A DNA stretch of 24,723 bases. Origin: CAZUSO01 sp964622775. Its GTDB lineage: Bacteria > Bacteroidota > Bacteroidia > Chitinophagales > Chitinophagaceae. The stretch lies in contig CAZUSO010000044.1 of the NCBI GenBank assembly GCA_964622775.1, positions 1 through 24,723 of the forward strand, given 5' to 3'. Position numbers and translations under genes: made by a program. Below, piece after piece: positions 1 through 7,653 of the stretch. Every line of letters starts with the position of its first letter. Positions within the stretch are counted from its first letter, which is position 1. The notes under the pieces were generated by a model. That model worked only from the letters and a program-made list of their open reading frames with translations. It was not told the DNA's origin and ran no database searches.

Positions 1-148
1 CCAGGTATAACGTAGAGCGCACAATGCCTGCACGCTCCGCCACTTGCACAGCCGTAAGTTTTCTGTGCTTACGGGCTAATTTAATTTGCTCCCCCATTTT
101 TTCTAAAAGAGCGGTGTATTTAGGTAAAACAATCTGTTTTTTATTCAA
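1..148 (-). CDS. HipB-like XRE/HTH transcriptional regulator, N-terminal part (runs off left edge)
   Basis: Seen: the minus strand reads LNKKQIVLPKYTALLEKMG then EQIKLARKHRKLTAVQVAE, then RAGIVRSTLYL, to the window edge. This is the first two to three helices of an HTH_3/XRE domain: LARKHRKLTAVQVAERAGI is the turn region, followed by the recognition helix start RSTLY. The first codon is taken as TTG (146-148), because Bacteroidota relatives begin with a short lysine-rich lead and a LPKY segment before the HTH. An in-frame ATG lies at codon 18, and the frame stays open upstream to about 199. Family knowledge: proteins of this type often sit before a HipA-family kinase toxin, whose gene would lie left of the window. 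That partner is inferred, not seen. Confidence 0.72.
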   Translation of the reverse strand, partial: MNKKQIVLPKYTALLEKMGEQIKLARKHRKLTAVQVAERAGIVRSTLYL

Positions 149-155
149 AATGATT

Positions 156-193
156 GTTATTTCATACAATGAAGTAATTATGATTGAAATAAC
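156..193. promoter_or_regulatory. Inverted repeat upstream of the HTH gene, possible autoregulatory operator
   Basis: GTTATTTCA (156-164) and its exact reverse complement TGAAATAAC (185-193) form a 9-bp inverted repeat with half-site centres 29 bp apart, close to three helical turns. It starts 8 bp upstream of the predicted HTH start. HipB-like antitoxins repress their own operons through spaced inverted repeats, so an operator is a reasonable inference. The region is AT-rich, so chance cannot be excluded. Confidence 0.32.
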
Positions 194-370
194 GAATGTT
201 TATTGCTATGGGCTTCTAAGATAAATTTCACTTGTGAAAAAATAGAAAAGTTCGATTTATTTCTCCAAAATATTAATTTCCCTCAAATCATTACGAAACT
301 ATTCAGCCCGGTTTTCAACATACTCTTTTACTGCCTATGATTTTTTGTATTTATTCCGCACATTTGCAGC

Positions 371-1942
371 ATGAGTCACAATACCATCCTCTTTATCATT
401 ATCATCGCTTACTTTTTGCTGTTGCTGAGCGTAGCCTTTTACACTTCCCGCGGTTCAAACAACGAATCCTTCTTCGTGGGGAACCGCAGCAGCAAATGGT
501 GGCTGGTAGCTTTCGGAATGATCGGCACCTCACTTTCGGGAATGACCTTTATCAGCGTGCCGGGCACCGTAGGCATGGACGGTTTTGCCTATTTTCAGGT
601 GGTGCTGGGCTATTGGCTGGGGTATTTTATCGTGGCTTACGTATTGCTGCCGGTATATTACAGGATGAAGCTGACTTCCATTTATACCTATCTGGAAAAA
701 CGTCTCGGTGTAAATGCGCATAAGACGGGAGCATTTTTCTTTATTCTTTCCCGCACGCTTGGCGCCACATTAAGATTATATCTGGTCATAAAGGTTCTGG
801 AATTATTTGTATTAAAAGAGCTGGGAATTTCCTTTGAAGTGACGGCCATAGTTATCTTAGGACTGATCTTACTTTATACCTTCCGGGGCGGTGTAAAAAC
901 CATCGTATGGACGGATACCCTGCAAACTACCTTTATGCTCCTGGCACTGATCGTATGCCTGTTTTACCTTTCCGGTCAGTTGGGAATGGATATAGGCGAC
1001 GCCTGGAAAGCAGTGTCGGAAAAAGGCATGACCAAAATATTTTCCTTCGACCCTGTGCCGGGAAATTATTTCCTGAAACAAATCTTCGGCGGTATGTTCA
1101 TCACCATTGCCATGACCGGCCTCGACCAGGAGATGATGCAGAAAAATATCAGTGTCAGCAACCTGAAAGATTCGCAAAAGAATATGGTCGTGATGGGTAC
1201 GCTCCAGATGATCGTTGTTTTTATCTTCCTGTTTTTGGGCGGCATGCTTACGCTGTATGCTACTGCCAACGGCGCTCCGGTTACGAAGGGTGATGATCTG
1301 TTTCCCTATATCGCGATTAACAGCGGACTGCCTTTTTTCATTACCATTTGCTTTATTATCGGCTTGATATCGGCGTTGTTCCCAAGTGCGGATGGCGCAC
1401 TTACCGCGCTCACCTCATCATTTTGCATAGATATCTTAGGTATGAAAACCGGCAGACAAGCCACAGACTCAAAGGCTGAAGAAGCCGGAAGAGAACGGAA
1501 AAATACCGGGACACGCCTGCTTGTCCACAATGTTTTTGCACTGATCTTTTTATTGTGTGTGTTTTTTTTCCGGAAGGTGGACAACGGATCGCTGATTGAT
1601 ATCCTGCTGAAGCTGGCGGGATATACCTATGGTCCGCTGCTGGGCTTGTTTGCCTTCGGTATCCTGACCAAAAGAGCGGTATTGACGAAAGCGCCCCTGC
1701 TGATTTGCCTGCTCTCTTTAGGCTTTACTTTACTGCTGGATATCGTGAATAATTACCAATGGTATGCACCCAAGCTGAACATGTCTGACACTACAGTGAA
1801 AGACCTGCAATCGCTTTCCGATAATATTTTTAACGGGTACAAAATCGGGGTGGAGCTCCTGATCATTAATGCGGCTTTCACATTCGGAATGCTTTGGCTC
1901 ATGTCAAAAAAAGGAAGCGAAAAAATCAGCCGCCCTGCTTAA
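371..1942 (+). CDS. Sodium:solute symporter (SSS family, TC 2.A.21)
   Basis: A 523-residue polytopic inner-membrane protein with about 13 hydrophobic segments, expected to couple sodium entry to uptake of a small solute. Seen: an SSS-type N-terminus in which TM1 (NTILFIIIIAYFLLLLSVAF) is followed by a basic/Gly loop and the conserved GMIGTSLSGMTFISVPG stretch. Next come a GYWLGYFIVAYVLLPVYY helix and the family-typical YTYLEKRLG segment. TFRGGVKTIVWTDTLQ (about 170-185) is the strongest signature, and SGLPFFITICFIIGLISALF followed by PSADGALTALTSSFCIDI matches TM8-9. The ATG at 371 follows a CACATTTG element (359-366, one mismatch to TAnnTTTG). The substrate cannot be read from sequence; sialic acid, sugars, proline and others are all used by the family. 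The 3' end overlaps the opposing peptidase gene by 17 bp. Confidence 0.9.
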   Translation: MSHNTILFIIIIAYFLLLLSVAFYTSRGSNNESFFVGNRSSKWWLVAFGMIGTSLSGMTFISVPGTVGMDGFAYFQVVLGYWLGYFIVAYVLLPVYYRMKLTSIYTYLEKRLGVNAHKTGAFFFILSRTLGATLRLYLVIKVLELFVLKELGISFEVTAIVILGLILLYTFRGGVKTIVWTDTLQTTFMLLALIVCLFYLSGQLGMDIGDAWKAVSEKGMTKIFSFDPVPGNYFLKQIFGGMFITIAMTGLDQEMMQKNISVSNLKDSQKNMVVMGTLQMIVVFIFLFLGGMLTLYATANGAPVTKGDDLFPYIAINSGLPFFITICFIIGLISALFPSADGALTALTSSFCIDILGMKTGRQATDSKAEEAGRERKNTGTRLLVHNVFALIFLLCVFFFRKVDNGSLIDILLKLAGYTYGPLLGLFAFGILTKRAVLTKAPLLICLLSLGFTLLLDIVNNYQWYAPKLNMSDTTVKDLQSLSDNIFNGYKIGVELLIINAAFTFGMLWLMSKKGSEKISRPA

Positions 1943-2702
1943 AAGCCTGCTCAAGCAGCGCAAATAATTCCGGGTGATTTTCCCGAAGCTGTTCGGGTTT
2001 AGAGAAAAAATATTCCGAAGCCACAGCAAAAAATTCCGCCTCGTTCGTAGCGCCGTAAGGATTGATATCAGTATTACCCTCATGCATTTCCGAAATGGTT
2101 TGATGCATCAGGCGAATCCAGGCTGCGGATTCCTGCCTGTCGAACAGGTATTCCGGCACGCCATCGGTAGCGCCATCGGCCTTATCCACTAAATGAACAA
2201 ACTCATGAATGGCCGTATTGGATTTCCCCTGATCCTCGAAGCCCTGGCGCAGTTGGGGAAGTGACAGGATCATCATCCGGTGCATGGCTCCGGTGCCTAC
2301 CATGCCGGCTACATACCGCTTTGAAGCATGCTGATCATAATTTTCGGTAAACAGATCCGGATAGATCAGCACTTCATCCAGGTTATTGTAAAACCAACCC
2401 TTGAAACGAAACAGCGGAATAATGCCGGCTGCAGCCACATATACCCGGTCAGTATTACTCACACCGGCATGATTCACCGGTGTAATTTTTATCTTAGACA
2501 AAAACAGCATCACCCGTTTGAGGAAATCTTCCTGTTCCGCAGGACTGCATTGTTGAAAGAAAGCTACCCGTGTTTTCAGGATATGCAATACTTCCTCCTC
2601 CGGAATATTATTTCCTTTCTGCGGAATATTATTTTTTTCACGCCGCTTTTTTCTGAAATAAATCACGAGGATAATAATCAATAGTAGCAATAACCATTTC
2701 AT
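1926..2702 (-). CDS. MtfA-like zinc-dependent peptidase (M90 family)
   Basis: 258 residues. Seen: an N-terminal membrane anchor (residues 3-16, WLLLLLIIILVIYF) followed by a basic stop-transfer KKRREK, then a soluble domain. The zinc motif is HEFVHLVD (H166, E167, H170). The downstream NEAEFFAVASEYFF (220-233) supplies the glutamate ligand found in MtfA. Upstream segments (IYPDLF, MMILSLPQLRQGF) match the M90 fold. Family knowledge: E. coli MtfA is a zinc aminopeptidase that binds the Mlc repressor. Here the membrane anchor suggests an inner-membrane protein facing the cytoplasm, and the Mlc link should not be assumed in this phylum. It is convergent with the symporter and divergent from gcvH across an 86-bp gap. 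A full set of metal ligands makes it likely active. Confidence 0.86.
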   Translation of the reverse strand: MKWLLLLLIIILVIYFRKKRREKNNIPQKGNNIPEEEVLHILKTRVAFFQQCSPAEQEDFLKRVMLFLSKIKITPVNHAGVSNTDRVYVAAAGIIPLFRFKGWFYNNLDEVLIYPDLFTENYDQHASKRYVAGMVGTGAMHRMMILSLPQLRQGFEDQGKSNTAIHEFVHLVDKADGATDGVPEYLFDRQESAAWIRLMHQTISEMHEGNTDINPYGATNEAEFFAVASEYFFSKPEQLRENHPELFALLEQAFKQGG

Positions 2703-2788
2703 GTCGAAGATTTAATTTTTTATTGAAGATAGTTCATTTTCCCATTCCGTTATTTTCAGCTATTTTCGCTCCATAAATATTCTGAACA

Positions 2789-3166
2789 ATGAACTTTCCG
2801 GAAAATCTGAAATACACCAAAGACCACGAATGGGTATTACTCGAAGGCGATACGGCCACTATTGGCATTACGGATTTTGCGCAACGCGAGTTGGGCGACA
2901 TCGTTTTTGTGGATATCGAAAGTGTAGGTAAAACGCTGGCTGCGGCGGAAATATTTGGAACGGTAGAAGCCGTAAAAACCGTATCTGACCTTTATTTGCC
3001 GGTTTCCGGTACCATTCTGGAACTCAATCCGGAACTCTCCTCAGACCCCGAATCCGTCAATCAGGATCCTTATGGCAAAGGCTGGATGATCAAGGTAAAA
3101 GTTGATAATCCTGCTGATGTGGATATGCTGATGGACGCGAAGGCCTATCAGGAAATGGTGGGATAA
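2789..3166 (+). CDS. gcvH: Glycine cleavage system H protein
   Basis: 125 residues, the usual GcvH length. It carries the lipoyl arm that shuttles the aminomethyl group between the P, T and L proteins of the glycine cleavage complex in the cytoplasm. Seen: the N-terminus NFPENLKYTKDHEWV is classic, followed by TIGITDFAQRELGDIVFVD. The lipoylated lysine is K63 in GTVEAVKTVSDLYLPVSG, and the C-terminal half has NQDPYGKGWMIKVKV. The ATG at 2789 gives the canonical N-terminus. A weak -7-like TATTTTCG lies at 2761-2768, without an obvious -33 element. The next gene starts 2 bp after its stop, so the two are surely co-transcribed. The P and T protein genes are not in the window. Confidence 0.97.
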   Translation: MNFPENLKYTKDHEWVLLEGDTATIGITDFAQRELGDIVFVDIESVGKTLAAAEIFGTVEAVKTVSDLYLPVSGTILELNPELSSDPESVNQDPYGKGWMIKVKVDNPADVDMLMDAKAYQEMVG

Positions 3167-3168
3167 AT

Positions 3169-3573
3169 ATGACACAGGCATTCCTTAGGTATATCCAACG
3201 GAAGAAGCTTACGGTATGGGTGGCTGTTGTCTGGACGATGCTCATCTTTATCGCCTGCCTGATCCCGGGTAATGAAGTGCCGGATATTCATATTCCCTTT
3301 GCTGATAAATGGGTGCATTTCCTGATCTTTGCCGGGTTCAGTTTTTTCTGGCTCTGTACGGTTCCTCATGCCAGGATCCGCAAGGGTATCTTTGTTTTTT
3401 TACTTTCCGTATTATTAGGCATTGTTGTGGAATTGCTCCAGGGCAGTGGTATTACGCGTGGCCGAACCTGCGAACCCATGGATGCAATGGCAGATACGGT
3501 GGGCGGCCTGCTGGGTGTTTTGTTGTTTTTTGTGATTAGAAAAATGGCAAAACCGGGTCCCGGTCCTTTCTAA
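3169..3573 (+). CDS. VanZ-like family membrane protein
   Basis: 134 residues with four predicted membrane helices (about 15-33, 47-64, 72-90, 108-124). The VanZ-like signature is visible: DKWVHFLIFAGF (46-57), the ELLQG of helix 3 (88-92), and MDAMADTVGGLLG (104-116), whose Asp and Gly residues are the conserved core of the family. The start lies 2 bp after the gcvH stop, making a two-gene operon. A VanZ-like gene directly after gcvH is, as I recall, common in Bacteroidota, although no functional link is known. The VanZ family was named for weak teicoplanin resistance, but most members have unknown roles, so no resistance is claimed. The stop codon lies inside a terminator hairpin. Confidence 0.85.
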   Translation: MTQAFLRYIQRKKLTVWVAVVWTMLIFIACLIPGNEVPDIHIPFADKWVHFLIFAGFSFFWLCTVPHARIRKGIFVFLLSVLLGIVVELLQGSGITRGRTCEPMDAMADTVGGLLGVLLFFVIRKMAKPGPGPF

Positions 3574-3602
3574 GGAACCGGGGCTTCACAAGCTCCTTTT
3601 TA
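3559..3602 (+). terminator. Intrinsic terminator of gcvH-vanZ (two competing hairpins)
   Basis: CCCGGTCCTT (3559-3568) pairs with AAGGAACCGGG (3572-3582), with one bulged A and a 3-nt loop, enclosing the vanZ stop codon. A second, mutually exclusive stem pairs 3580-3586 with 3590-3596 (GGGGCTT/AAGCTCC, one G.T) around the loop CAC and is followed directly by TTTTTA (3597-3602). The second stem plus U-run is the better terminator; the first overlaps it by three bases. Confidence 0.6.
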
Positions 3603-3607
3603 CAGTG

Positions 3608-3615
3608 TATATTTG
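3608..3615 (+). promoter_or_regulatory. Putative argS promoter, -7 element TATATTTG
   Basis: TATATTTG fits the Bacteroidota TAnnTTTG element and lies 21 bp before the argS ATG, immediately after the terminator U-run. The -33 region is weak (TTCA at 3585-3588 at the right N19 spacing). The element also contains an in-frame TTG that could be mistaken for a start codon. Confidence 0.45.
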
Positions 3616-3636
3616 CGATTCCATCAAACAGAAAAA

Positions 3637-5430
3637 ATGCAATCGCTCAGTCATCAGATCAAACAGGCCGCTGCGCAATCACTTCGGGAGCTTTTCCCGG
3701 ATTCTGCTGTGCAGGAAACGGATATTATAGTAAGCGAAACGAAACCGGAATTTACGGGAGATTACACGGTGGTGTTATTTCCTTTTGTAAAATCACTTCG
3801 TCAAAGCCCTGAGACATTGGGCAGGAACCTGGGGGAACATTTAGTGAAGCACAATGCCTTGCTGACATCCTTTGACCTGGTGAAAGGCTTTCTCAACCTG
3901 AGCATTGCCGATACTTACTGGCCTGCTTTTCTGAATACGGTTTCCACTGACCCGGACTATGGGCGAGAGGCTCAACCGGGAAAGAAAATCATGGTAGAAT
4001 ATTCTTCTCCCAATACCAACAAGCCCCTGCATTTTGGCCATCTCCGTAATATATTTTTAGGAAGTGCGGTAGGAGAGATACTGCAATTCAACGGCAATGA
4101 AGTAATCCGGGCTAACCTGATCAATGACCGGGGAATCCATATCTGCAAATCCATGGTGGCCTGGATGCATTATGGAAACGGCGCTACGCCGGAAAGCACC
4201 GGCATCAAAGGCGATCACCTGGTGGGTGACTATTATGTCCTGTTCAATGATGTTTACAAAAAACAAATTGCTGAACTCACAGCGCAGGGCTATTCAGAAA
4301 ATGATGCCGAAAAGCAGGCGCCGCTGATGCTGGAAGCCCAGGAATTGCTGCGCCGGTGGGAAGCCGGAGATCCGGAAGTGCGCAGGTTGTGGGAACAGAT
4401 GAATGACTGGGTTTATAAAGGTTTCAATGAAAGCTATCAGCGTCTTGGCGTTTCATTCGATAAAAATTATTATGAAAGCAACACCTATCTGTTAGGTAAA
4501 GAATTGGTGCAGGAAGGCCTGGGAAAAAAGGTGCTCTTCAAAAAGGAAGATGGTTCGGTATGGATTGACCTGAGGGCTGAAGGATTAGATGAAAAATTAT
4601 TGCTGCGCGCAGATGGCACTTCCGTTTATATGACCCAGGATTTAGGCACGGCAAAGCTCAAATACGATGACTATAATACGGATCAGTCGGTGTATGTAAT
4701 TGCCGATGAACAAAACTATCACATGCAGGTATTGCAGCTCATCCTGAAAAAACTCGGGGAACCCTGTGCCGATGGTATCTTCCATTTGTCCTACGGCATG
4801 GTGGAGCTTCCCGGCGGACGGATGAAAAGCCGCGAAGGTACTGTAGTGGATGCAGATGATATGATAAATGAAATGATCAGGCTGGCTAAAGAACAGTCGG
4901 AGCAGGCCGGTAAAACGGAGGGATTCACTATGGAGGAATTAGATCAGTTGTATAAGATGGTCGGTTTGGGCGCACTGAAATTTTACCTGTTGCGGGTGGA
5001 GCCTAAAAAGAAGATGATCTTTAATCCAAAAGAATCCATAGATCTGCACGGCTTTACAGCCACCTTCATCCAGTATGCGCATGCCCGTATCTGCTCCGTA
5101 CTGCGTAAACAGCAGTATGCGCCTGATGCAGCGGAGCCTTTGCCGGTATTGAGGGGAGCGATTTTTCCTGTAGAAAAATCGCTCCTGATCCAGATCGAAC
5201 AATTTTCACAAATTGCCGGACAGGCCGCAAACGAAATGAACCCTTCCCTGATTTGTAATTATGCATTTCGCCTGGCACAGACATTTAATTCGTTTTATGA
5301 TAAACATAGTATTGCCCAGGCTGAAAGTGAAGAGAAAAGATTATTGCGCCTCAGTATTGCTGCCAATACCGCTAAGGTGCTTCGGCTGGCGATGGCATTA
5401 TTGAAGATTGATGTCCCGCAGAAAATGTAA
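3637..5430 (+). CDS. argS: Arginyl-tRNA synthetase
   Basis: 597 residues, a class I aminoacyl-tRNA synthetase charging tRNA-Arg in the cytoplasm. Seen: an N-terminal additional domain (about 1-110); VEYSSPNTNKPLHFGHLRN, containing the HIGH-equivalent HFGH at residues 132-135; NLINDRGIHICKSM; LLLRADGTSVYMTQDLGTA (typical ArgRS catalytic core); and GRMKSREGTVVDADD, the KMSK-equivalent loop (about 394-408). An alpha-helical anticodon-binding domain follows, with FIQYAHARICSVLRK, and the C-terminus is KIDVPQKM. The start is ATG 3637. An upstream in-frame TTG at 3613 overlaps the predicted -7 promoter element, so it is an unlikely start. The terminator before it and the 108-bp gap after it suggest a single-gene transcription unit. 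Confidence 0.97.
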   Translation: MQSLSHQIKQAAAQSLRELFPDSAVQETDIIVSETKPEFTGDYTVVLFPFVKSLRQSPETLGRNLGEHLVKHNALLTSFDLVKGFLNLSIADTYWPAFLNTVSTDPDYGREAQPGKKIMVEYSSPNTNKPLHFGHLRNIFLGSAVGEILQFNGNEVIRANLINDRGIHICKSMVAWMHYGNGATPESTGIKGDHLVGDYYVLFNDVYKKQIAELTAQGYSENDAEKQAPLMLEAQELLRRWEAGDPEVRRLWEQMNDWVYKGFNESYQRLGVSFDKNYYESNTYLLGKELVQEGLGKKVLFKKEDGSVWIDLRAEGLDEKLLLRADGTSVYMTQDLGTAKLKYDDYNTDQSVYVIADEQNYHMQVLQLILKKLGEPCADGIFHLSYGMVELPGGRMKSREGTVVDADDMINEMIRLAKEQSEQAGKTEGFTMEELDQLYKMVGLGALKFYLLRVEPKKKMIFNPKESIDLHGFTATFIQYAHARICSVLRKQQYAPDAAEPLPVLRGAIFPVEKSLLIQIEQFSQIAGQAANEMNPSLICNYAFRLAQTFNSFYDKHSIAQAESEEKRLLRLSIAANTAKVLRLAMALLKIDVPQKM

Positions 5431-5538
5431 TTTTTTATTATTTTAGAATTAAACAGGCGGCTTTTTTATGAATATTCCATTTATTTGTGGATTCAAACAG
5501 GAATTATAATAGTGTACACGATGTAACTGGTATTAATT

Positions 5539-7335
5539 ATGATAACACAGCATTACGAAGAGGAAAATCAACAAGCACCTTTCCAGCAGCCCGATCCTCA
5601 ATCTGAGCAGCCGGAACAAACACCGGATGAAGTCACCGTAACACCGGATGACACTCCGGTTGAGCAACCGGAACAGACAAAAGATGATGCTCCTGCAACG
5701 CCGGATGATGCATTGGTTGAGCAACCGGAACAGGCAAATGACAAAGCCTCCGCAATGCAGGATGACACTCCGGTTCACTGGGAAGACATTCATTTCCCAG
5801 GCAAAGAATATTGCCTGCTGACCGACAACGGCGAGATTGCTTTAAAGGCTACTCCATTCACTGCCGAACGGGTGCTGCCGGCTATTACGCTTACCAACTA
5901 TGAGTCCGTGGGTCCGGTATTGTCAGAAAAATTCGGGGAAGCCGGGGAGAAACTGCGTGAGCTCGAAGCCGAATGGAAAGAGACTGATGATATATTGAAG
6001 CTGTCCGGAAAGTTCATGCGGCTCAAAGACTATCTGAGTCAGATCAATGCTATTGGTGACTTTGCCCCCCTGTTTGCTGCTGTTGCACAAATGGAAAATG
6101 CTATTCGGGAGCAAAGCGAAGCGAACTATGCTATAAAAGCTGCAATTGTTGCACAGGCAGAAACGCTGAAGGATTCTGAAGACTGGCGTGTGGCTACAGA
6201 AGGGTTTAAGGAATTAGTAGATGCCTGGAAAAATGCGCCGCTTATCGAAAAGGAAAAAAACGAAGCGCTGTGGCAACAGATAGAAACGGCACGTAATCAT
6301 TTTTATGAGCGCAAACGGCAGCACCATGAAGACATGGAAAAGGAAATGATGCAAAATCTGGACTTGAAAATGGAGCTGTGTGAACAGGCGGAAGCTATGG
6401 CTGATTCGGAAGAATGGCGTAAGACTTCCGAAAAAATGAAAGATTTGTTTGAAGAATGGAAAAAGATTGGCCGTGTAGCCACACACGAAAAAAACGAAGA
6501 ACTATGGAACCGTTTCATCACGGCACGGAACGTTTTCTTTGATCGGAAAAAGCAACATTATGAGCTGATACAACAGGAGCAGGAGGTCAATTACCAATTG
6601 AAGCTCGCTATTACCGAAAAGGCAGAAGCGCTGCAGGACAGCACAGACTGGAAGATTGCCACCGATACCTTTGCGGAATTGATGGAGCAATGGAAAAAGA
6701 CGGGCCGGGTACCTGCGGAGAAGTCGGATGAGCTGTGGGCACGGCTTCAGGCGGCGCGTGATCGTTTTTTTGGAAATAAACGTCAGCATCATGCAGCCGT
6801 GAGAATTACGATGGAAGATAACTTCACGCAAAAATCAGCCTTAGTCAGTCGTGCCGAGCAAATCATGAATTCAACGGACTGGCGCGCCACCACCGATGAG
6901 CTGAATGAGCTGATGACGGAATGGAAAAAAATCGGTTATATTAACCGTGCCCAGGGCGACGAATTATGGTCGCGGTTCATAGGCGCCCGCAAACATTTTT
7001 TTGACCGCAAAGATGCAGACAGGGAAAAAAGAAAATCCCGTTTTCAAAGCCAGTTTCAAAGCCGGCTGAACCAGACGCGTGACTTCTTCAATAAAATTGC
7101 CGGTGCGCTGAAAGAGGAAGAGGACAAACTGGAAGATTTTAAACAGTCCCTGGCTAATACTACCGGCGAAGGGCAAAAAGAAGATCAGCTGCGGGAACAC
7201 CTGAAAAACCTGATTGCACAAACAGAACAGAAATTGCCGGAACAACGGGCAAAAGTAAAAGAGGTGGAAGCGCAACTGGCCGAATTGGAACATAAGAAAC
7301 CGGGTGCAGATCATAAAGACAAACCGGAAAAATAA
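5539..7335 (+). CDS. DUF349 repeat protein with repetitive acidic N-terminus and C-terminal coiled coil
   Basis: 598 residues. Seen: residues 1-80 are low-complexity, Pro/Glu/Asp/Gln-rich, with three 19-residue repeats (22-40, 41-59, 60-78; VEQPEQxxDDxxxxPDDxx). A small globular segment follows (80-190). Then come four DUF349 repeats of 77-78 residues starting near 196, 273, 351 and 428. Each has a W near the middle (SEDWRVAT, SEEWRKTS, STDWKIAT, STDWRATT), a WKxxGxx motif, and LWxxxxxAR(N/D)xFF. The last about 95 residues are charged and predicted coiled coil. DUF349 proteins are conserved in Bacteroidota; their role is unknown to me. No signal peptide or TM is present, so it is probably cytoplasmic. 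A perfect intrinsic terminator ends the unit 44 bp after the stop. Confidence 0.88.
   Translation: MITQHYEEENQQAPFQQPDPQSEQPEQTPDEVTVTPDDTPVEQPEQTKDDAPATPDDALVEQPEQANDKASAMQDDTPVHWEDIHFPGKEYCLLTDNGEIALKATPFTAERVLPAITLTNYESVGPVLSEKFGEAGEKLRELEAEWKETDDILKLSGKFMRLKDYLSQINAIGDFAPLFAAVAQMENAIREQSEANYAIKAAIVAQAETLKDSEDWRVATEGFKELVDAWKNAPLIEKEKNEALWQQIETARNHFYERKRQHHEDMEKEMMQNLDLKMELCEQAEAMADSEEWRKTSEKMKDLFEEWKKIGRVATHEKNEELWNRFITARNVFFDRKKQHYELIQQEQEVNYQLKLAITEKAEALQDSTDWKIATDTFAELMEQWKKTGRVPAEKSDELWARLQAARDRFFGNKRQHHAAVRITMEDNFTQKSALVSRAEQIMNSTDWRATTDELNELMTEWKKIGYINRAQGDELWSRFIGARKHFFDRKDADREKRKSRFQSQFQSRLNQTRDFFNKIAGALKEEEDKLEDFKQSLANTTGEGQKEDQLREHLKNLIAQTEQKLPEQRAKVKEVEAQLAELEHKKPGADHKDKPEK
5602..5772 (+). 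repeat. Three in-frame 57-bp tandem repeats within the DUF349 gene
   Basis: The units at 5602-5658, 5659-5715 and 5716-5772 encode 19 residues each, with the core (S/V)EQPEQ at the start and DD near the end. The stretch GAGCAACCGGAACAG is nearly identical between units 2 and 3. In-frame length multiples mean copy number could change without breaking the gene. Confidence 0.72.
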
Positions 7336-7348
7336 AAACCTGCTGCTG

Positions 7349-7379
7349 TTTGCAGACAATCGAAATTCAATTACATTTG
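7349..7379 (+). promoter_or_regulatory. Consensus Bacteroidota promoter upstream of tRNA-Ala
   Basis: TTTG (7349-7352), a spacer of exactly 19 bp, then TACATTTG (7372-7379). This matches the TTTG-N19-TAnnTTTG consensus in every fixed position. Initiation a few bases downstream (about 7383-7386) would produce a transcript running into the tRNA gene at 7490. The last G of the -7 box is the first base of the terminator stem of the preceding gene. Confidence 0.6.
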
Positions 7380-7414
7380 CAATTCTTTGGGCTACACCAA
7401 AGAATTGCTTTTTT
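7379..7414 (+). terminator. Perfect rho-independent terminator after the DUF349 gene
   Basis: GCAATTCTTTGG (7379-7390) pairs without mismatch with CCAAAGAATTGC (7397-7408) around a 6-nt loop, followed by TTTTTT (7409-7414). This is a 12-bp stem plus U-run, 44 bp after the stop codon at 7335. Confidence 0.88.
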
Positions 7415-7489
7415 AGGCTAAATTGCCTGATACGCTGTTTTGGCATGTTGCTTTTTTAGGAAACATCCGTAGCTTTTTGAACAGACAGG

Positions 7490-7563
<74 letters not shown>

Positions 7564-7622
7564 CTCTTTCTCTTTTACAAGCCATTGACATCTTTTTCTG
7601 CAAAATATTTCCCTTTATGCGC

Positions 7623-7630
7623 TACATTTG
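7623..7630 (+). promoter_or_regulatory. Putative -7 element TACATTTG for the M1 peptidase gene
   Basis: An exact TAnnTTTG match 23 bp before the ATG at 7654. No good -33 TTG is found at N19-20; CTG at 7598-7600 is 22 bp away. Transcription would begin at about 7636, which favours ATG 7654 over ATG 7636 as the start. Confidence 0.45.
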
Positions 7631-7653
7631 GGGACATGCGCTATTCCTTTGTT

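Noticed and set aside
24..224. Plus-strand 66-residue open frame
   Set aside because: It is antisense to the clear HTH protein on the minus strand, and its own peptide has no family character.
3613..3636. TTG 3613 as the argS start
   Set aside because: It overlaps the -7 promoter element TATATTTG; ATG 3637 gives a normal ArgRS N-terminus.
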